From Mesostigma viride (Eukaryota > Streptophyta > Mesostigmatophyceae > Mesostigmatales > Mesostigmataceae): a stretch of 60,000 nt of DNA. A program made the translations under genes and the position numbers. Shown piece after piece: positions 42,069-51,130 of the stretch (positions are counted from its first letter, which is position 1; every line of letters begins with the position of its first letter). The notes under the pieces were generated by a model that worked only from the letters and a program-made list of their open reading frames with translations, was not told the DNA's origin and did no database searches. The stretch spans positions 684,001 to 744,000 of the forward strand of contig RPFO01000165.1 of NCBI GenBank assembly GCA_009746045.1, written 5' to 3'.

Positions 42069-42445
42069 CCGACATACTCTTTTGTTCTTTGATTAATTAT
42101 CAAAATAATTACATCAAATGCAGACCATACAAAACCCTCTAAGGTAGGGAACTCAAGGGGGCCTCAAGGCCGTCAAAATCACCACGGTATCGACCCGCGC
42201 CCTTGTGATCACACATGAATAGTGATGTAATAAGTATCGAGAAAAAAACAACTATGCCACCAGACAAAAGGTGACCCATTTATTAGGACCAGTGACCCGC
42301 CGACGGGCCCAAGGCACCGTCCAACGTGGCTAGGGTATGGTCAGGACAAGCAAAAAAACTACCACCATGATATTCGTGAATGCTAGCAACACAGGGTGAG
42401 TTATGGCTGTATTCATAAAGCGCCCGAGCCGTAACCCTGTGTGGC
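42069..42445 (-). other. 3' UTR of element F
   Basis: It holds the primer-like hairpin right after the pol stop and a weaker B-box-like sequence on the sense strand (CGGGTCGATACCG, 42185-42197). No coding capacity. Confidence 0.6.
42389..42442 (-). ncRNA. Primer-like hairpin of element F
   Basis: Three stacked stems are visible: ACACAGGG/CCCTGTGT (8 bp), TTA/TAA (3 bp) and GGCT/AGCC (4 bp), enclosing an 18-nt loop. The sense-strand sequence TTTATGAATACA (42408-42419), spanning the 3' loop side and the top of the stem, is the exact complement of the 12 bases that follow the 5' LTR (47519-47530). It is the best formed of the three hairpins. Confidence 0.6.
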
Positions 42446-44764
42446 TCACGGGTGTTGCATCGTCATGCGCTTGCGCAACACTGCGTACTGCGGGGCAGCC
42501 TCCCGCGCCTCCTTGGTGAGTGCATCCGCGGGATTGAGTTCATCCGCGATGTGCTGGAGACGCGTGACGCAGGAGGCCGCCTCAGCGAGTACGAGGTAAT
42601 CAACGTCCTGTGACCGCGCATAGGGATTGTCAAGGAAGGCCAAACAACTTTGTGAGTCAGTGTGCACCGTGCTAGTCCAGTGAAGAGTGAACCCACACGA
42701 GCCAAATACCCAACCCAGCAAGTACCGCAGCCACATGCCATGTGAGATAGCTGAAACAATGCCCCGGCATTCAGCCGTGTTGGGGCTAGTGGCAATGCGG
42801 CTGTGCAAGCGCGAGTACCAATCTAACAACATGCCAGGCTGTCCCTCATTGCTAATAAAGAACAGTGCCCCCATGCGGGCCCGCACTTGGCTGACTGTGC
42901 GCGTCTCTAGATTAGCATCCGTCACTATCTCGAGGTGCACCGGCTGTGAGCAATCGAGCCCACGAAGCACAATGCCGGGCGTCATGGCCAGCTGCCGCCG
43001 AACATGAATGGACCCTAGTCCTTCCAGCACATCATCGGGCAGGCGAGCGAGCACTGCCAAATCAGGTGCCACCGTGTCCGCCAACCACCCGAGCTTGCCC
43101 TTAACCGAGGGCCCATGGGTTGCCAACAGCGGGGACGGGAGGTCGGCCAGCAGGTCAACCACATAGTTGCGGCTATCCTGCATGTGCATGACCCATTCGC
43201 CAGAACGCGAATCCCGCTGCAACGTAGACTGCACGCCGCAAAACACCACGGGTTTACCCTCCTCATGATCCACCGCCCTGCCCAGGGGAAACTTAGCCGC
43301 CACTGCAGCAAGAAACTGGGTAGCAAAGGTGCGAGGTGCCACCAGCTTGAAGTCATCGCCATGCCACACGAAGAGGGCTGGCTCGCCAGGGACGCCGGTG
43401 GGGACCACAAAGAAGTTAGGATCCGCGCGATGGTACGTGGCCCCTAAGCTCTGCAAGACCTCCTCCGCGGAAATGCGGAAGATGATGGGAGAGCTCTGCA
43501 GCCCCTCCACCCCTGTCAACAGCTCGATATACTCGCTGCCAATGGTGCCATCCTGCCAGACCACCGGGACCTTCACCACGTAGCGGGTGCCTTGCCATGT
43601 TTGCTGCGCGACCCCAGCGTCGCTGTGGAGGAATGCCCGCTGAAAGTCACCGCACCACATCCCGTAGTCCTTGCCCGCGTTCCGCTTGCCCAAGTAGATG
43701 ACCGTCAGTAGCCGATGCGAAACATGGTTGAGCCCAGGGGTATAAAGATCCTTGGCATCCAGCGGGGAGGACCCCTTCGTCTCCGTGACCACGGGCCTTA
43801 CCCGGAACACCACCGAAGAGTTGGTCTCGTCCGGCTTGTAGGTGAGCACGAACTTCAACCGCAACCGCGTGGCCCCGGCTGGCACACTCTCCAATCCTCG
43901 GTAGACCTCGCGCTCTCGCCACTGCTCCTTGGCTCGAATGAACGCGTCGCGCCACAAAGCAAACTTGAGAGGATCTTGACAGTCCAGGACAAGTTGCTCC
44001 CACGTCACAGGGCTATCCGCCGCCAGTGAGTGTGAGTGGAGGCCGAAGCTGCGCGGGTGCCAATCCTGAGGCTGAATGATGGACTGGACGAGCGGCGGTG
44101 TGGAAAACGCCGCCATCGGTAAGCGCCGCACGACGCCGGGCTGCCCGACCACCACCCCCAATGGAGCGTGGTACTCGCGAAGCGGGATGCTGCCCACCCC
44201 CGCGACTGACAGCAAGTCAGCGGACACTGAGAACCCCGGGTATGATACGAAAGGTTCGCCCAGCAAGGCCACATCCTCGTAGCCATCCACGACGTGAAAC
44301 GGCGTGTCAATGCCCAACACCGGCAGCACCACCATCCCGGTAACTTGATATGCCGAAGTGCCTGCAAAGTCGGTCACCGATTTGTACGGCGACTCTAGCA
44401 CTGGATACAGGGTGGCTGCCCGACGAGAGATAATAGACACGGATGCTTGCGTGTCCACAGCCACCAGCTGCCACGGTCTACACGTAGGAAACAAGGCTGA
44501 CTTAACCGGCCTGACCCCCTGTGAGAGAGTTTTGACCTGAGCCACCCCTGATGCAGCTTTCGCTTTAAGCGCCTGAGCACGCCACAAGGCCGTGACCGTT
44601 GAAGCCAGGTCCCTAGGTGGGCGAGGCGCATGGGCAGGACCCTGACCCTCCGGCGAGGCCACGCTAGGCGGGCCTCCCACATTATCCGTGGCTAGCACAG
44701 GAGGTGAGTCACTACGTGCACTAGGTCCCGTCAAACCCACCCCATCCTCATCCCACCCATCCAC
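42446..44764 (-). CDS. Pol segment of element F: protease, reverse transcriptase, RNase H
   Basis: An open frame of 772 codons. After a linker comes the protease-like domain (AVDTQASVSIISRRAATLYP ... DVALLGEPFV), with DTQ where retropepsins have DTG/DSG. RT follows with LRLKFVLTYKPDETN, MWCGDFQRAFLHSD (palm A) and LFVWHGDDFKLV (catalytic HGDD). RNase H has EIVTDANLETRT, AECRGIVSA, VHTDSQSCLAF and LNPADALTKEA, ending MTMQHP and TGA. Integrase is in the preceding, different frame, overlapping by about 30 bp; a C8 run at about 44787-44794 is a likely place for an indel. Confidence 0.88.
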   Translation of the reverse strand: MDGWDEDGVGLTGPSARSDSPPVLATDNVGGPPSVASPEGQGPAHAPRPPRDLASTVTALWRAQALKAKAASGVAQVKTLSQGVRPVKSALFPTCRPWQLVAVDTQASVSIISRRAATLYPVLESPYKSVTDFAGTSAYQVTGMVVLPVLGIDTPFHVVDGYEDVALLGEPFVSYPGFSVSADLLSVAGVGSIPLREYHAPLGVVVGQPGVVRRLPMAAFSTPPLVQSIIQPQDWHPRSFGLHSHSLAADSPVTWEQLVLDCQDPLKFALWRDAFIRAKEQWREREVYRGLESVPAGATRLRLKFVLTYKPDETNSSVVFRVRPVVTETKGSSPLDAKDLYTPGLNHVSHRLLTVIYLGKRNAGKDYGMWCGDFQRAFLHSDAGVAQQTWQGTRYVVKVPVVWQDGTIGSEYIELLTGVEGLQSSPIIFRISAEEVLQSLGATYHRADPNFFVVPTGVPGEPALFVWHGDDFKLVAPRTFATQFLAAVAAKFPLGRAVDHEEGKPVVFCGVQSTLQRDSRSGEWVMHMQDSRNYVVDLLADLPSPLLATHGPSVKGKLGWLADTVAPDLAVLARLPDDVLEGLGSIHVRRQLAMTPGIVLRGLDCSQPVHLEIVTDANLETRTVSQVRARMGALFFISNEGQPGMLLDWYSRLHSRIATSPNTAECRGIVSAISHGMWLRYLLGWVFGSCGFTLHWTSTVHTDSQSCLAFLDNPYARSQDVDYLVLAEAASCVTRLQHIADELNPADALTKEAREAAPQYAVLRKRMTMQHP

Positions 44765-45558
44765 GGGGTCATATTGGGGCCCAGGGGAGGGGGGGGTGTA
44801 GCTGTGTCTGCCCCTGGGAGCGACCCGTGGGGTACCACCTCAGATGCTACGACAGGCGCATTATCCTTCACTACCCACCCCAGTGCCCTGTTGGCTGCCA
44901 GCTCACTCTCCATGCTATCCCCTTGCTTATAGCCTGCCACCGATGCCCATGGTACCCTATACACCCGATCATTCCACTCTATGTCTATGACCCGCAGCGG
45001 CCAGTCTAACTTTGTGATGGCCCCAGGCCCCTGCATGGTGCCCCGTTTGCCGCTGGGCGAGCTCTCCTTGTGGAACATGACCAACTGCCCGACCTCAAAA
45101 GCGCTAGACAAATCAGGCAGCGTGGCATCCTTGAGCCGCAGCTTGGCGGCGGTATCCTGTAGATGCTGTTGGTATGCCTCTACTACCTCGGGTGAGTAGG
45201 TGCCCGCTGACAGCCCCCGAGGCGTGACTAGCCCAAAGCCCTTGACATCAAGCACGTGCCTATGGTTGCACACATGCATGAGCTCCTTGCACCACGCCGT
45301 CTTGACCGCGTAGGATTTGCCATGTGGGTTATCCTGTCGCTTGGCTGCCACAGTCTTGACATAGCTTACAGTGCGATCTATCATGCCCATATTGCCGTGA
45401 TCCTCACGCCCCACGATGACCACGGCCTCCATCCCCGGCAAACCTTGCACACAGCGGAACTGCTGGTCTAGCATGAGCTCCACTACGGGATGAAAGAAAG
45501 CCAGGCTGATCTTGATAGCCCTGTGCAGGTCAGCCTCAACATGTGGGCAGCGGCTCAA
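44731..45558 (-). CDS. Pol segment of element F: integrase catalytic core (second half) and C-terminal domain
   Basis: The true reading enters this frame near 45540. LMLDQQFRCVQGLPG supplies the second catalytic Asp; REDHGNMGMIDRTVSYVKTV aligns with the catalytic-Glu block but has Asp (GMIDR against GAIER in B). The C-terminal domain shows FEVGQLVMFHKESSPSGKRG and VYRVPWASV. It ends in GGMRMGWV just inside the next segment. The initial codons are not a natural start. Confidence 0.8.
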   Translation of the reverse strand: MSRCPHVEADLHRAIKISLAFFHPVVELMLDQQFRCVQGLPGMEAVVIVGREDHGNMGMIDRTVSYVKTVAAKRQDNPHGKSYAVKTAWCKELMHVCNHRHVLDVKGFGLVTPRGLSAGTYSPEVVEAYQQHLQDTAAKLRLKDATLPDLSSAFEVGQLVMFHKESSPSGKRGTMQGPGAITKLDWPLRVIDIEWNDRVYRVPWASVAGYKQGDSMESELAANRALGWVVKDNAPVVASEVVPHGSLPGADTATPPPPLGPNMTPWMGGMRMGWV

Positions 45559-46921
45559 TGTAGGTGGCCTTGCTGAACCTATCCTTGACTATGAAATAGG
45601 TGTCCCCCCCTTCCATGTGCATGACATCCCCCACAAGGTACCCTCGCTCCAAGGGTGGAGTCTTGGCATGCCGCCTACGCGACTTCTTCCTGATCTTGAT
45701 GCAGGCAGGACACTGAGCACGCACATTCTTCAGCTCGTTGTATAAAGGTGCCCCCAACATGTGTGCCCCCTCTACCTCGGCTTGGGCCTCATGCCCGTAT
45801 GCACGGTGCATCTGGTATGCTAACAGTTTCAGGGTGACAGCCTGAGGTGCAGTGGCATTGTCAGGATTCTCAACAGGTGGGGTGACTACTGGGGTAGTGA
45901 CATTGGCTAACTGGGCAGCTTCAGAGGCTGCACGAAAGGCCGCCCGTGTGAGCACCTTGCCAATGTGAAGATCCACACTAGGGTGGTGTGTACCGAGAAC
46001 ATCTGCCCGCCCAGCATTCTCTTGCACTGTCACAACATTCCTCATAGGCCCAACCGCCCCAGTATCTAGCTGGGGTGCTGCAGTAGTGCTTGGTCGCTCG
46101 GCGTTGTACACACCCGACCTAGAAGACACCACATTGCTTAGGTCACGCATTGTAGACCCGTGCTCAGGAAGCACGTGATCCTGGCGCGACAGAGCCAGAG
46201 CAGCATCAACGGATTGCGTGAGCACATCACGGAATGAGACAGAGGATGCAGTCACGTTGCTTTTAGGAACGACGTCAGGCTCTACGACGGCCCGGTTCAG
46301 CGTGACGCATTGAGCAAAAGAAGGGGTATCGAGCGTGCTCTCACCTGACTTTCGTGCTGCCCGTCGCTCTGCCCACTCCTCGCGTGTGCCGTGGACGACG
46401 ATGCGCTTGGCCTTGCACGCCTCCACGCTGTGACCACGCAGAACGTCGTGGCACTTGCGGCAAAGGTTGTCCTCGAGCTCCAGGTCCGGGCGAACTCGGC
46501 AGTCATCCCGGACATGGCGACGTCCGAAGCAGCGCTCACAGCGTTGCTTGCGGTCAGTAGACGCCCCCTGCTGCCGCTTGGCCGGGGGATTATCACCCTG
46601 CTTGGCGTCGCCACCATGCCCGCGCTTGCGCCCTCGCTGGCCCCCGTTGTTGCCGTGGCCGACGACCTTTTTCAGGATGGCCGTAAGCTCCGACCGCGTA
46701 ATGGAGCCTCTGCGCCTGAAGAAGAAGACGCGCCGGCATCCACCTTGCGCAGGGATGGCAGAGCAGCCGAGGCAGCCGGCTTGGACTGCGCACTCTTGAA
46801 GCATGAAATCAAATACAGCATGCCCTCGTCGAAACTGACGGCACTCTTCTTTTTGAGTTCCGTCGCTATGGTCAGATGCACATCCGACGAGAGGTCGCAT
46901 TTCTTGAGAAATCGATTGCAC
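45536..46921 (-). CDS. Segment of element F: zinc knuckles, linker and integrase N-terminal half
   Basis: The native signal starts near 46740 with RRGSITRSELTAILKK, followed by Cys-rich CERCFGRRHVRDDC and CRKCHDVLRGHSVEAC (two zinc-knuckle-like motifs), a long linker, the integrase HHCC module (QMHRAYGHEAQ ... CPACIK) and the first catalytic Asp region GDVMHMEGGDTYF and KDRFSKATYIEPLP. It stops at 45536, where the frame shifts. The part above about 46745 is out-of-frame overlap with gag. No stop separates knuckle and integrase, unlike A and B. Confidence 0.8.
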   Translation of the reverse strand: MQSISQEMRPLVGCASDHSDGTQKEECRQFRRGHAVFDFMLQECAVQAGCLGCSAIPAQGGCRRVFFFRRRGSITRSELTAILKKVVGHGNNGGQRGRKRGHGGDAKQGDNPPAKRQQGASTDRKQRCERCFGRRHVRDDCRVRPDLELEDNLCRKCHDVLRGHSVEACKAKRIVVHGTREEWAERRAARKSGESTLDTPSFAQCVTLNRAVVEPDVVPKSNVTASSVSFRDVLTQSVDAALALSRQDHVLPEHGSTMRDLSNVVSSRSGVYNAERPSTTAAPQLDTGAVGPMRNVVTVQENAGRADVLGTHHPSVDLHIGKVLTRAAFRAASEAAQLANVTTPVVTPPVENPDNATAPQAVTLKLLAYQMHRAYGHEAQAEVEGAHMLGAPLYNELKNVRAQCPACIKIRKKSRRRHAKTPPLERGYLVGDVMHMEGGDTYFIVKDRFSKATYIEPLPTC

Positions 46922-47511
46922 AGGAAAATGGGCTTGAGAGTATCTAGCAGCTTGTGCTTGTGCACGAAGACCTGGAAATCACGTGCAGCCCCGGGCAAAT
47001 TTGCCTTATTAACTGCATAGCCCTCGAAGTCGTTGAAGGCTTGCTCGTCGGCCTCTTCCTTAGACCGCGACAAGTGGGCATCTAGACCGTTGTAAAAAAC
47101 TTCCCAGGTTTGTTTGTTGTCGTCCGCAATGCGAACTAGATTGGCAATGTTTGGGTGCTTTGTTGTACTGCAGAATACTGCACGGAACTTGCCAATCAGC
47201 TCCGAATCTTTGTCTGCGCGTCCATCGCGCAGACGCTTGAGAGCAGCTAGAAAATCTGCTGCGTCGTCCGCCGTATAGTCGGCCGGTAGATCTGCGGGCA
47301 CCTCCGTTTGCTTGAGAGGGCCGCGATTTAGTGCATCGTCAGCAGCCAGCATGAGATGCTTGAACTGCTTGGCCAGTTCCGGTTGCGCCACGAGGGTTTG
47401 CATCAACCTCGTGGCCTCGTCCGCACTAAAGCGTGGCAGGACGGACCCTGCGGCCTCGCCACTTGGCGTATCTGTGTGTTCGCCCGTGCGGCTCCGTGTA
47501 CCGGAAGCCAT
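46672..47511 (-). CDS. Gag of element F (279 aa)
   Basis: ATG at 47509-47511, 20 bases inside the 5' LTR edge. The product starts MASGTRSRTGEHTDTPSG, with capsid-like helices (ATRLMQTLVAQPELAKQF, YTADDAADFLAALKRLRD, IFLCNRFLKKCDLSSDVH) and a Ser/Ala-rich end. It stops at TGA 46672-46674. The zinc knuckles are in the -1 frame, overlapping the end, so either a programmed -1 shift or a single-base indel near the repeated TCT triplets (46725-46740) joins them. No clear slippery heptamer was found. Confidence 0.75.
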   Translation of the reverse strand: MASGTRSRTGEHTDTPSGEAAGSVLPRFSADEATRLMQTLVAQPELAKQFKHLMLAADDALNRGPLKQTEVPADLPADYTADDAADFLAALKRLRDGRADKDSELIGKFRAVFCSTTKHPNIANLVRIADDNKQTWEVFYNGLDAHLSRSKEEADEQAFNDFEGYAVNKANLPGAARDFQVFVHKHKLLDTLKPIFLCNRFLKKCDLSSDVHLTIATELKKKSAVSFDEGMLYLISCFKSAQSKPAASAALPSLRKVDAGASSSSGAEAPLRGRSLRPS

Positions 47512-47518
47512 CGGGATT

Positions 47519-47530
47519 TTTATGAATACA
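47519..47530 (-). promoter_or_regulatory. Primer-binding site of element F (self-complementary type)
   Basis: Sense sequence TGTATTCATAAA starts at the first base after the 5' LTR. Its reverse complement occurs in the 3' UTR hairpin at 42408-42419, a perfect 12-nt match that ends exactly at the LTR edge. Confidence 0.7.
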
Positions 47531-47875
47531 AGTTAAAGCCCGACCGGCTCAGCTATGGCGGTCGGTCACGTTGAGCTTGGGATAAGGTGAACACAGAGAA
47601 CTGCTGTCGGAGCTGGCCCACCACTGGTTTATGTCTTAGCCAGCAAACCCTATCCGGTTAGCCGTAACCGTGGGACAAGCTAGCTGTCCGTACCGACCCG
47701 GATAAGGCCCCGGACTGGGGCCTAGGTGGCGCCGGCCCTAGGCGCCGCCCTTAGACCGGTCGACCGCATCGGACCGCCGGATTATAGCCGGCGGCTTAGC
47801 GGACGCTAGCGGAAGGCGTGCGGACGGACATGGGGAACTTAGAGCCAGATCCTAGGGCTCTAGAGTTACTCAACT
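47531..47875 (-). repeat. 5' LTR of element F (345 bp)
   Basis: It is 345 bp like the left copy, with one difference seen (CCAACC against CCCACC). It ends on the plus strand in CTCAACT followed by TCGGC. Confidence 0.92.
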
Positions 47876-48239
47876 TCGGCCTCGCAACAATTACTTGGAT
47901 GATGACTCCCTCATTGAGAAAGTGGTACAGGACCGCAATAACAATGAGCAGCAGCAATGCCCTATTCGGGTGGACAGCGATAGCGAGTCGCATGAGTCTG
48001 AACTGGAGCAGAAAACCCAGCACATGTGAATGCAGAAATGTGTGCCATGGGATTATGTGATTTCATAAGGTCTATGTGAAAACAGATATGCATGTCTAGA
48101 TACGGCGTGTTTTGATGAGACATACGGCTTCAGCATGAAAGCTTTACCTGGGTGACTTAAAACGGCTGTGTAACTTATTTTTTAATGAAAAACCACTTTT
48201 TTTATTTAACCCGTGTTTTTTTTTTTAGAACGCGATATA

Positions 48240-49190
48240 CTGCGTTGTAAGCTATTTATAGAACACGTCATAACATCTAGGGAAATTTTTTTTCATAGTC
48301 ATGTGTATACTTTCCTGAAAGCCCATAAATCAAAGGATTGTTTGAGCTACTCAGACCTACAATATGCTAATTTATTAGAGAGATACACTGGTTTGAATAC
48401 AGGGGGGTCTGGCCATGACCGCGATTTGTTGACCCTAGGTCACAAGTCATGTGCTTATTCACAAATGGTTCATGAAAAAAATCTGGCTTCTTGCACGAGC
48501 TATGGGCAACATATGCAGGCTCTGTGAAACAAAACTAAGGCCCATTGGGCCACTGGAGCTATTTTTTATTAGCATTACAATTACAACGCAGTACAACGCA
48601 GTGGGAAAAATGAGAGCCCTTTACAACATGACCCAACGACACGAGCCCCATAAACGGGGATATCATGAGCTAGGAGGGTCAAAACGTTGAAAATAGGTGT
48701 TGTATAAGTTGTACAGCATCAAACATGCATCAAACATCATGACTGGATGACATAATATGACTGAATCAGGCAGCCATAGCCAAAGCATCATCCACTCTCA
48801 CAACGTGTTGAGCACATGCCTCGTGGGAAGGGAGGCACTGGGTTTTCATTCCATAACGTGTGCAATACTGAAAGAAAGAGGCATGTGTAATGCAAGGCTT
48901 GGATAGGTTGAGTGATCCATGAGCTTACATGCAGGCAAAGATGACGCTGGAATGCATGCTAGCAAATGGTGGCAAGATGCTAACAACGCATGATTATACA
49001 CCATGATTATGGGCACCTAGCTTATCTTCTTGCACAATCAACGCAGTATAAACCATCAATATCCAATCCTCACGATATATGCACGGCTTGACGACGTATG
49101 TATTAATTAATTAATTAATAGACACGTGACTGCGTCACGTGAGCATAAGTCCTCAGTGGGAGGGGAACATGGGATGGAATGGATGGTATA
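48240..49190. other. Gene-poor stretch, LINE 3' tail candidate
   Basis: AT-rich, no gene recognised. The simple repeat TATTAATTAATTAATTAATA at 49101-49120 lies downstream of the LINE ORF2 on its strand and may be its 3' tail. Confidence 0.5.
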
Positions 49191-49196
49191 AGCTAT

Positions 49197-51130
49197 CTAG
49201 GTCCTAGTTACAGGGGTGTGGGCACCGCGGCCCGAATCGCTATGAATGCCATACTTGGTCACACGCGGAGCCCCCACAGGCTTGGGGGTGGTCTCCTTCA
49301 TCACTACTTGCCATCTATCCTTGCGCACCATCTGCCTCCATATTACAGACAAACCAGGAGGCTGCCCGGGCGTGAGCCCGTCGCGTCTAGTGTAGCACAT
49401 GTCCATGCCGAGTCTATCACGAAAAGTCCAGGGGTGGCGGCCCTGCCGCGCGCGGCCGGGGGCACGCCAGGTGAGGACATATCGCCCAGGCTGGGCGGGC
49501 TTGGTGCCAGCTAGTCTATCTGATGTATCTACCTGATCTGTGCGGGCCAGGTGCCCGGCTAGGCCCAGGCGCCTGTGCCTAATAATGTGGGAAACATAGG
49601 GCAAATCAGCGTACAAATCCTCATTACTAATGTGCAAACCAAAGGGGATGTTAAGGGCCTTGCGCAGCATCTTGGTGACGGCGCCGTCGAGTCGTTGCTC
49701 CAGCTCCTGCATCAGTGTCCACGTCTCGGCGCCGTAGGTCAGGATCGTCAGAATGACGACCTTGAAGAGGTCACGCTTGACGATCCGGGGTAGGGCGGGG
49801 TTGCTCCACCAGCGGCGGTGGTCATGGAGGTGCGCCCACGCCATGCCGATCCGTGTCGTCATGTCGTCCTCGCAGTCGGGAAGCCAACTGCCGAGCAGCT
49901 TGAAGCGGCCTGAAGGAGGGTAGTTGACCTCGGCATCGTCTAAGAGGCGGAGTGTGGGTGGGGGCCCTGCCATGCCGAGGGCCAGGGCCTCCGTTTTGGG
50001 GCTGATTTCTAGACCAACCGCCCGAGCCTCGAGCGCCAGGCAGTCCAGCCAAAGTTGGGCAGACTCCGGCTTCTCGATGAGCGTGATGTCGTCGGCATAA
50101 ATGAGGTCAGCTAGTAAATTCTGCTTGTTAGTCGGCCCCCTTCCCCAAGCTCGTTCGTGATCGCTAGGCCAGGAGCACGGCCTGCAATGCTAGCAAAGCG
50201 AGCACGTGCCTGGCGCATAACATAATCTACTACAATAATAAACAGGTACGGCGACAGGACGCAACCCTGCCAGACGCCGGTCTGCAGTGGGCATGGCGGG
50301 GTAATGCCGTGTTGAGTGCGCACCGAAGTGGTCGACCCCTCATACAGCGTGCGGATGACGGTAATCAGGGGAGTGGGGACGCGAGCGCGAGCAAGTACAG
50401 CCCATAGAGCGTCCCAGAGGACAGAATCAAAAGCCTTGATGAAGTCGACGAAGATCAGGATGGCGGGAAACGCACCAGGTTGCAGGAGAGCGATTTCCTC
50501 GAAGAGGCGACGCGCGACGAAGATGGCCATGACGGTGTTGCGCCCAGGACGGAAGCCCATTTGACTTTCCCCAAGGTGACAGTCGAGAGCAGAACGAAGA
50601 CGGTTGAGGATCATGCGCATGAACAACTTAAGTGCGGCGCTCTGGATGCAGACTCCTCTGTAGTTGGCGGGGTCGTCAGGGGAACCTTTGTTTTTGTACA
50701 GCATAATACGGTAGCTGTGCTGCCAATCAGGAATCGGCGGCGCGTCGGCAAGCAGGATCCGGTTGCAGACGTCAAGCAGGAACCCCGTGAGCGCCGTCAG
50801 CTTAATCACCGGGGCTGGGAGCTGGTCAGGTCCAACGGCGGCATAGAAGCGGAGTTGCTTGGCGGCGGTGCTCAGCTCGAGCTCGGTGAACGGCGGGAGC
50901 TCGTTGGGGTCGGCCAGGGGTTCCGTCAGGGCTGGGTACGTGTAGTCCTGCTCAGCGGCGGGCGGCGTGGGCGGCGCAGGGACGTCCGCCGGTGCTACTG
51001 CCAGGCGTGCGGCCGCCAGAGGGCCAAGCGGCGGAGGCGGCGGGGGGGCGCCGAGCAGCCGGGACTGGGAGGAATACCACTGGTCGAGCTGCTGCTGCGG
51101 TGAGCCTGAGAGCGTCCGCGGCGCCGTATG
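49197..51130 (-). pseudogene. LINE ORF2: reverse transcriptase and C-terminal region, 5'-truncated and frameshifted
   Basis: Minus-strand reading: a Pro-rich start (SPQQQLDQWYSS), then RT with FTELELSTAAKQLRF and AVGPDQLPAPVIK, NYRGVCIQSAALKLFMRMI, QMGFRPGRNTVMAIF, FVDFIKAFDSV (palm A) and TGVWQGCVLSPYLF. The frame breaks at a G5 run near 50131-50136; the next frame carries LIYADDITLIEK with the YADD catalytic box, then SGRFKLLGSWLPD, LTYGAETWTL, MLRKALNIPF and HIIRHRRLGLAGHLARTD, typical of the region after RT in non-LTR elements. No endonuclease is present upstream. The long frame above about 51130 is chance. Confidence 0.85.

Larger units (their letters stand above)
41724..47875 (-). mobile_element. 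Copia element F, full length (6152 bp)
   Basis: LTRs at 41724-42068 and 47531-47875, each 345 bp with one substitution seen; duplication TCGGC at 41719-41723 and 47876-47880. It is transcribed from the minus strand: LTR, gag, zinc knuckle plus integrase, protease, RT, RNase H, short 3' UTR, LTR. It sits inside the small ORF of repeat D copy 2. It is young, yet gag-pol is in four frame segments. Confidence 0.93.
40430..48230. repeat. Repeat D, copy 2, split by element F
   Basis: Left part 40430-41723, right part 47881-48230, joined across element F with the target duplication TCGGC. Compared with copy 1 it differs by scattered substitutions and short indels. The right end runs into TTAACCCGTG plus a T-run and AGAACGCG, a motif also found inverted near 51965-51990. 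Confidence 0.75.

Noticed and set aside
46672-46690. Antizyme-type +1 frameshift (TCC-TGA) at the end of F gag
   Set aside because: The knuckle/integrase frame is -1, not +1, relative to gag at this point.
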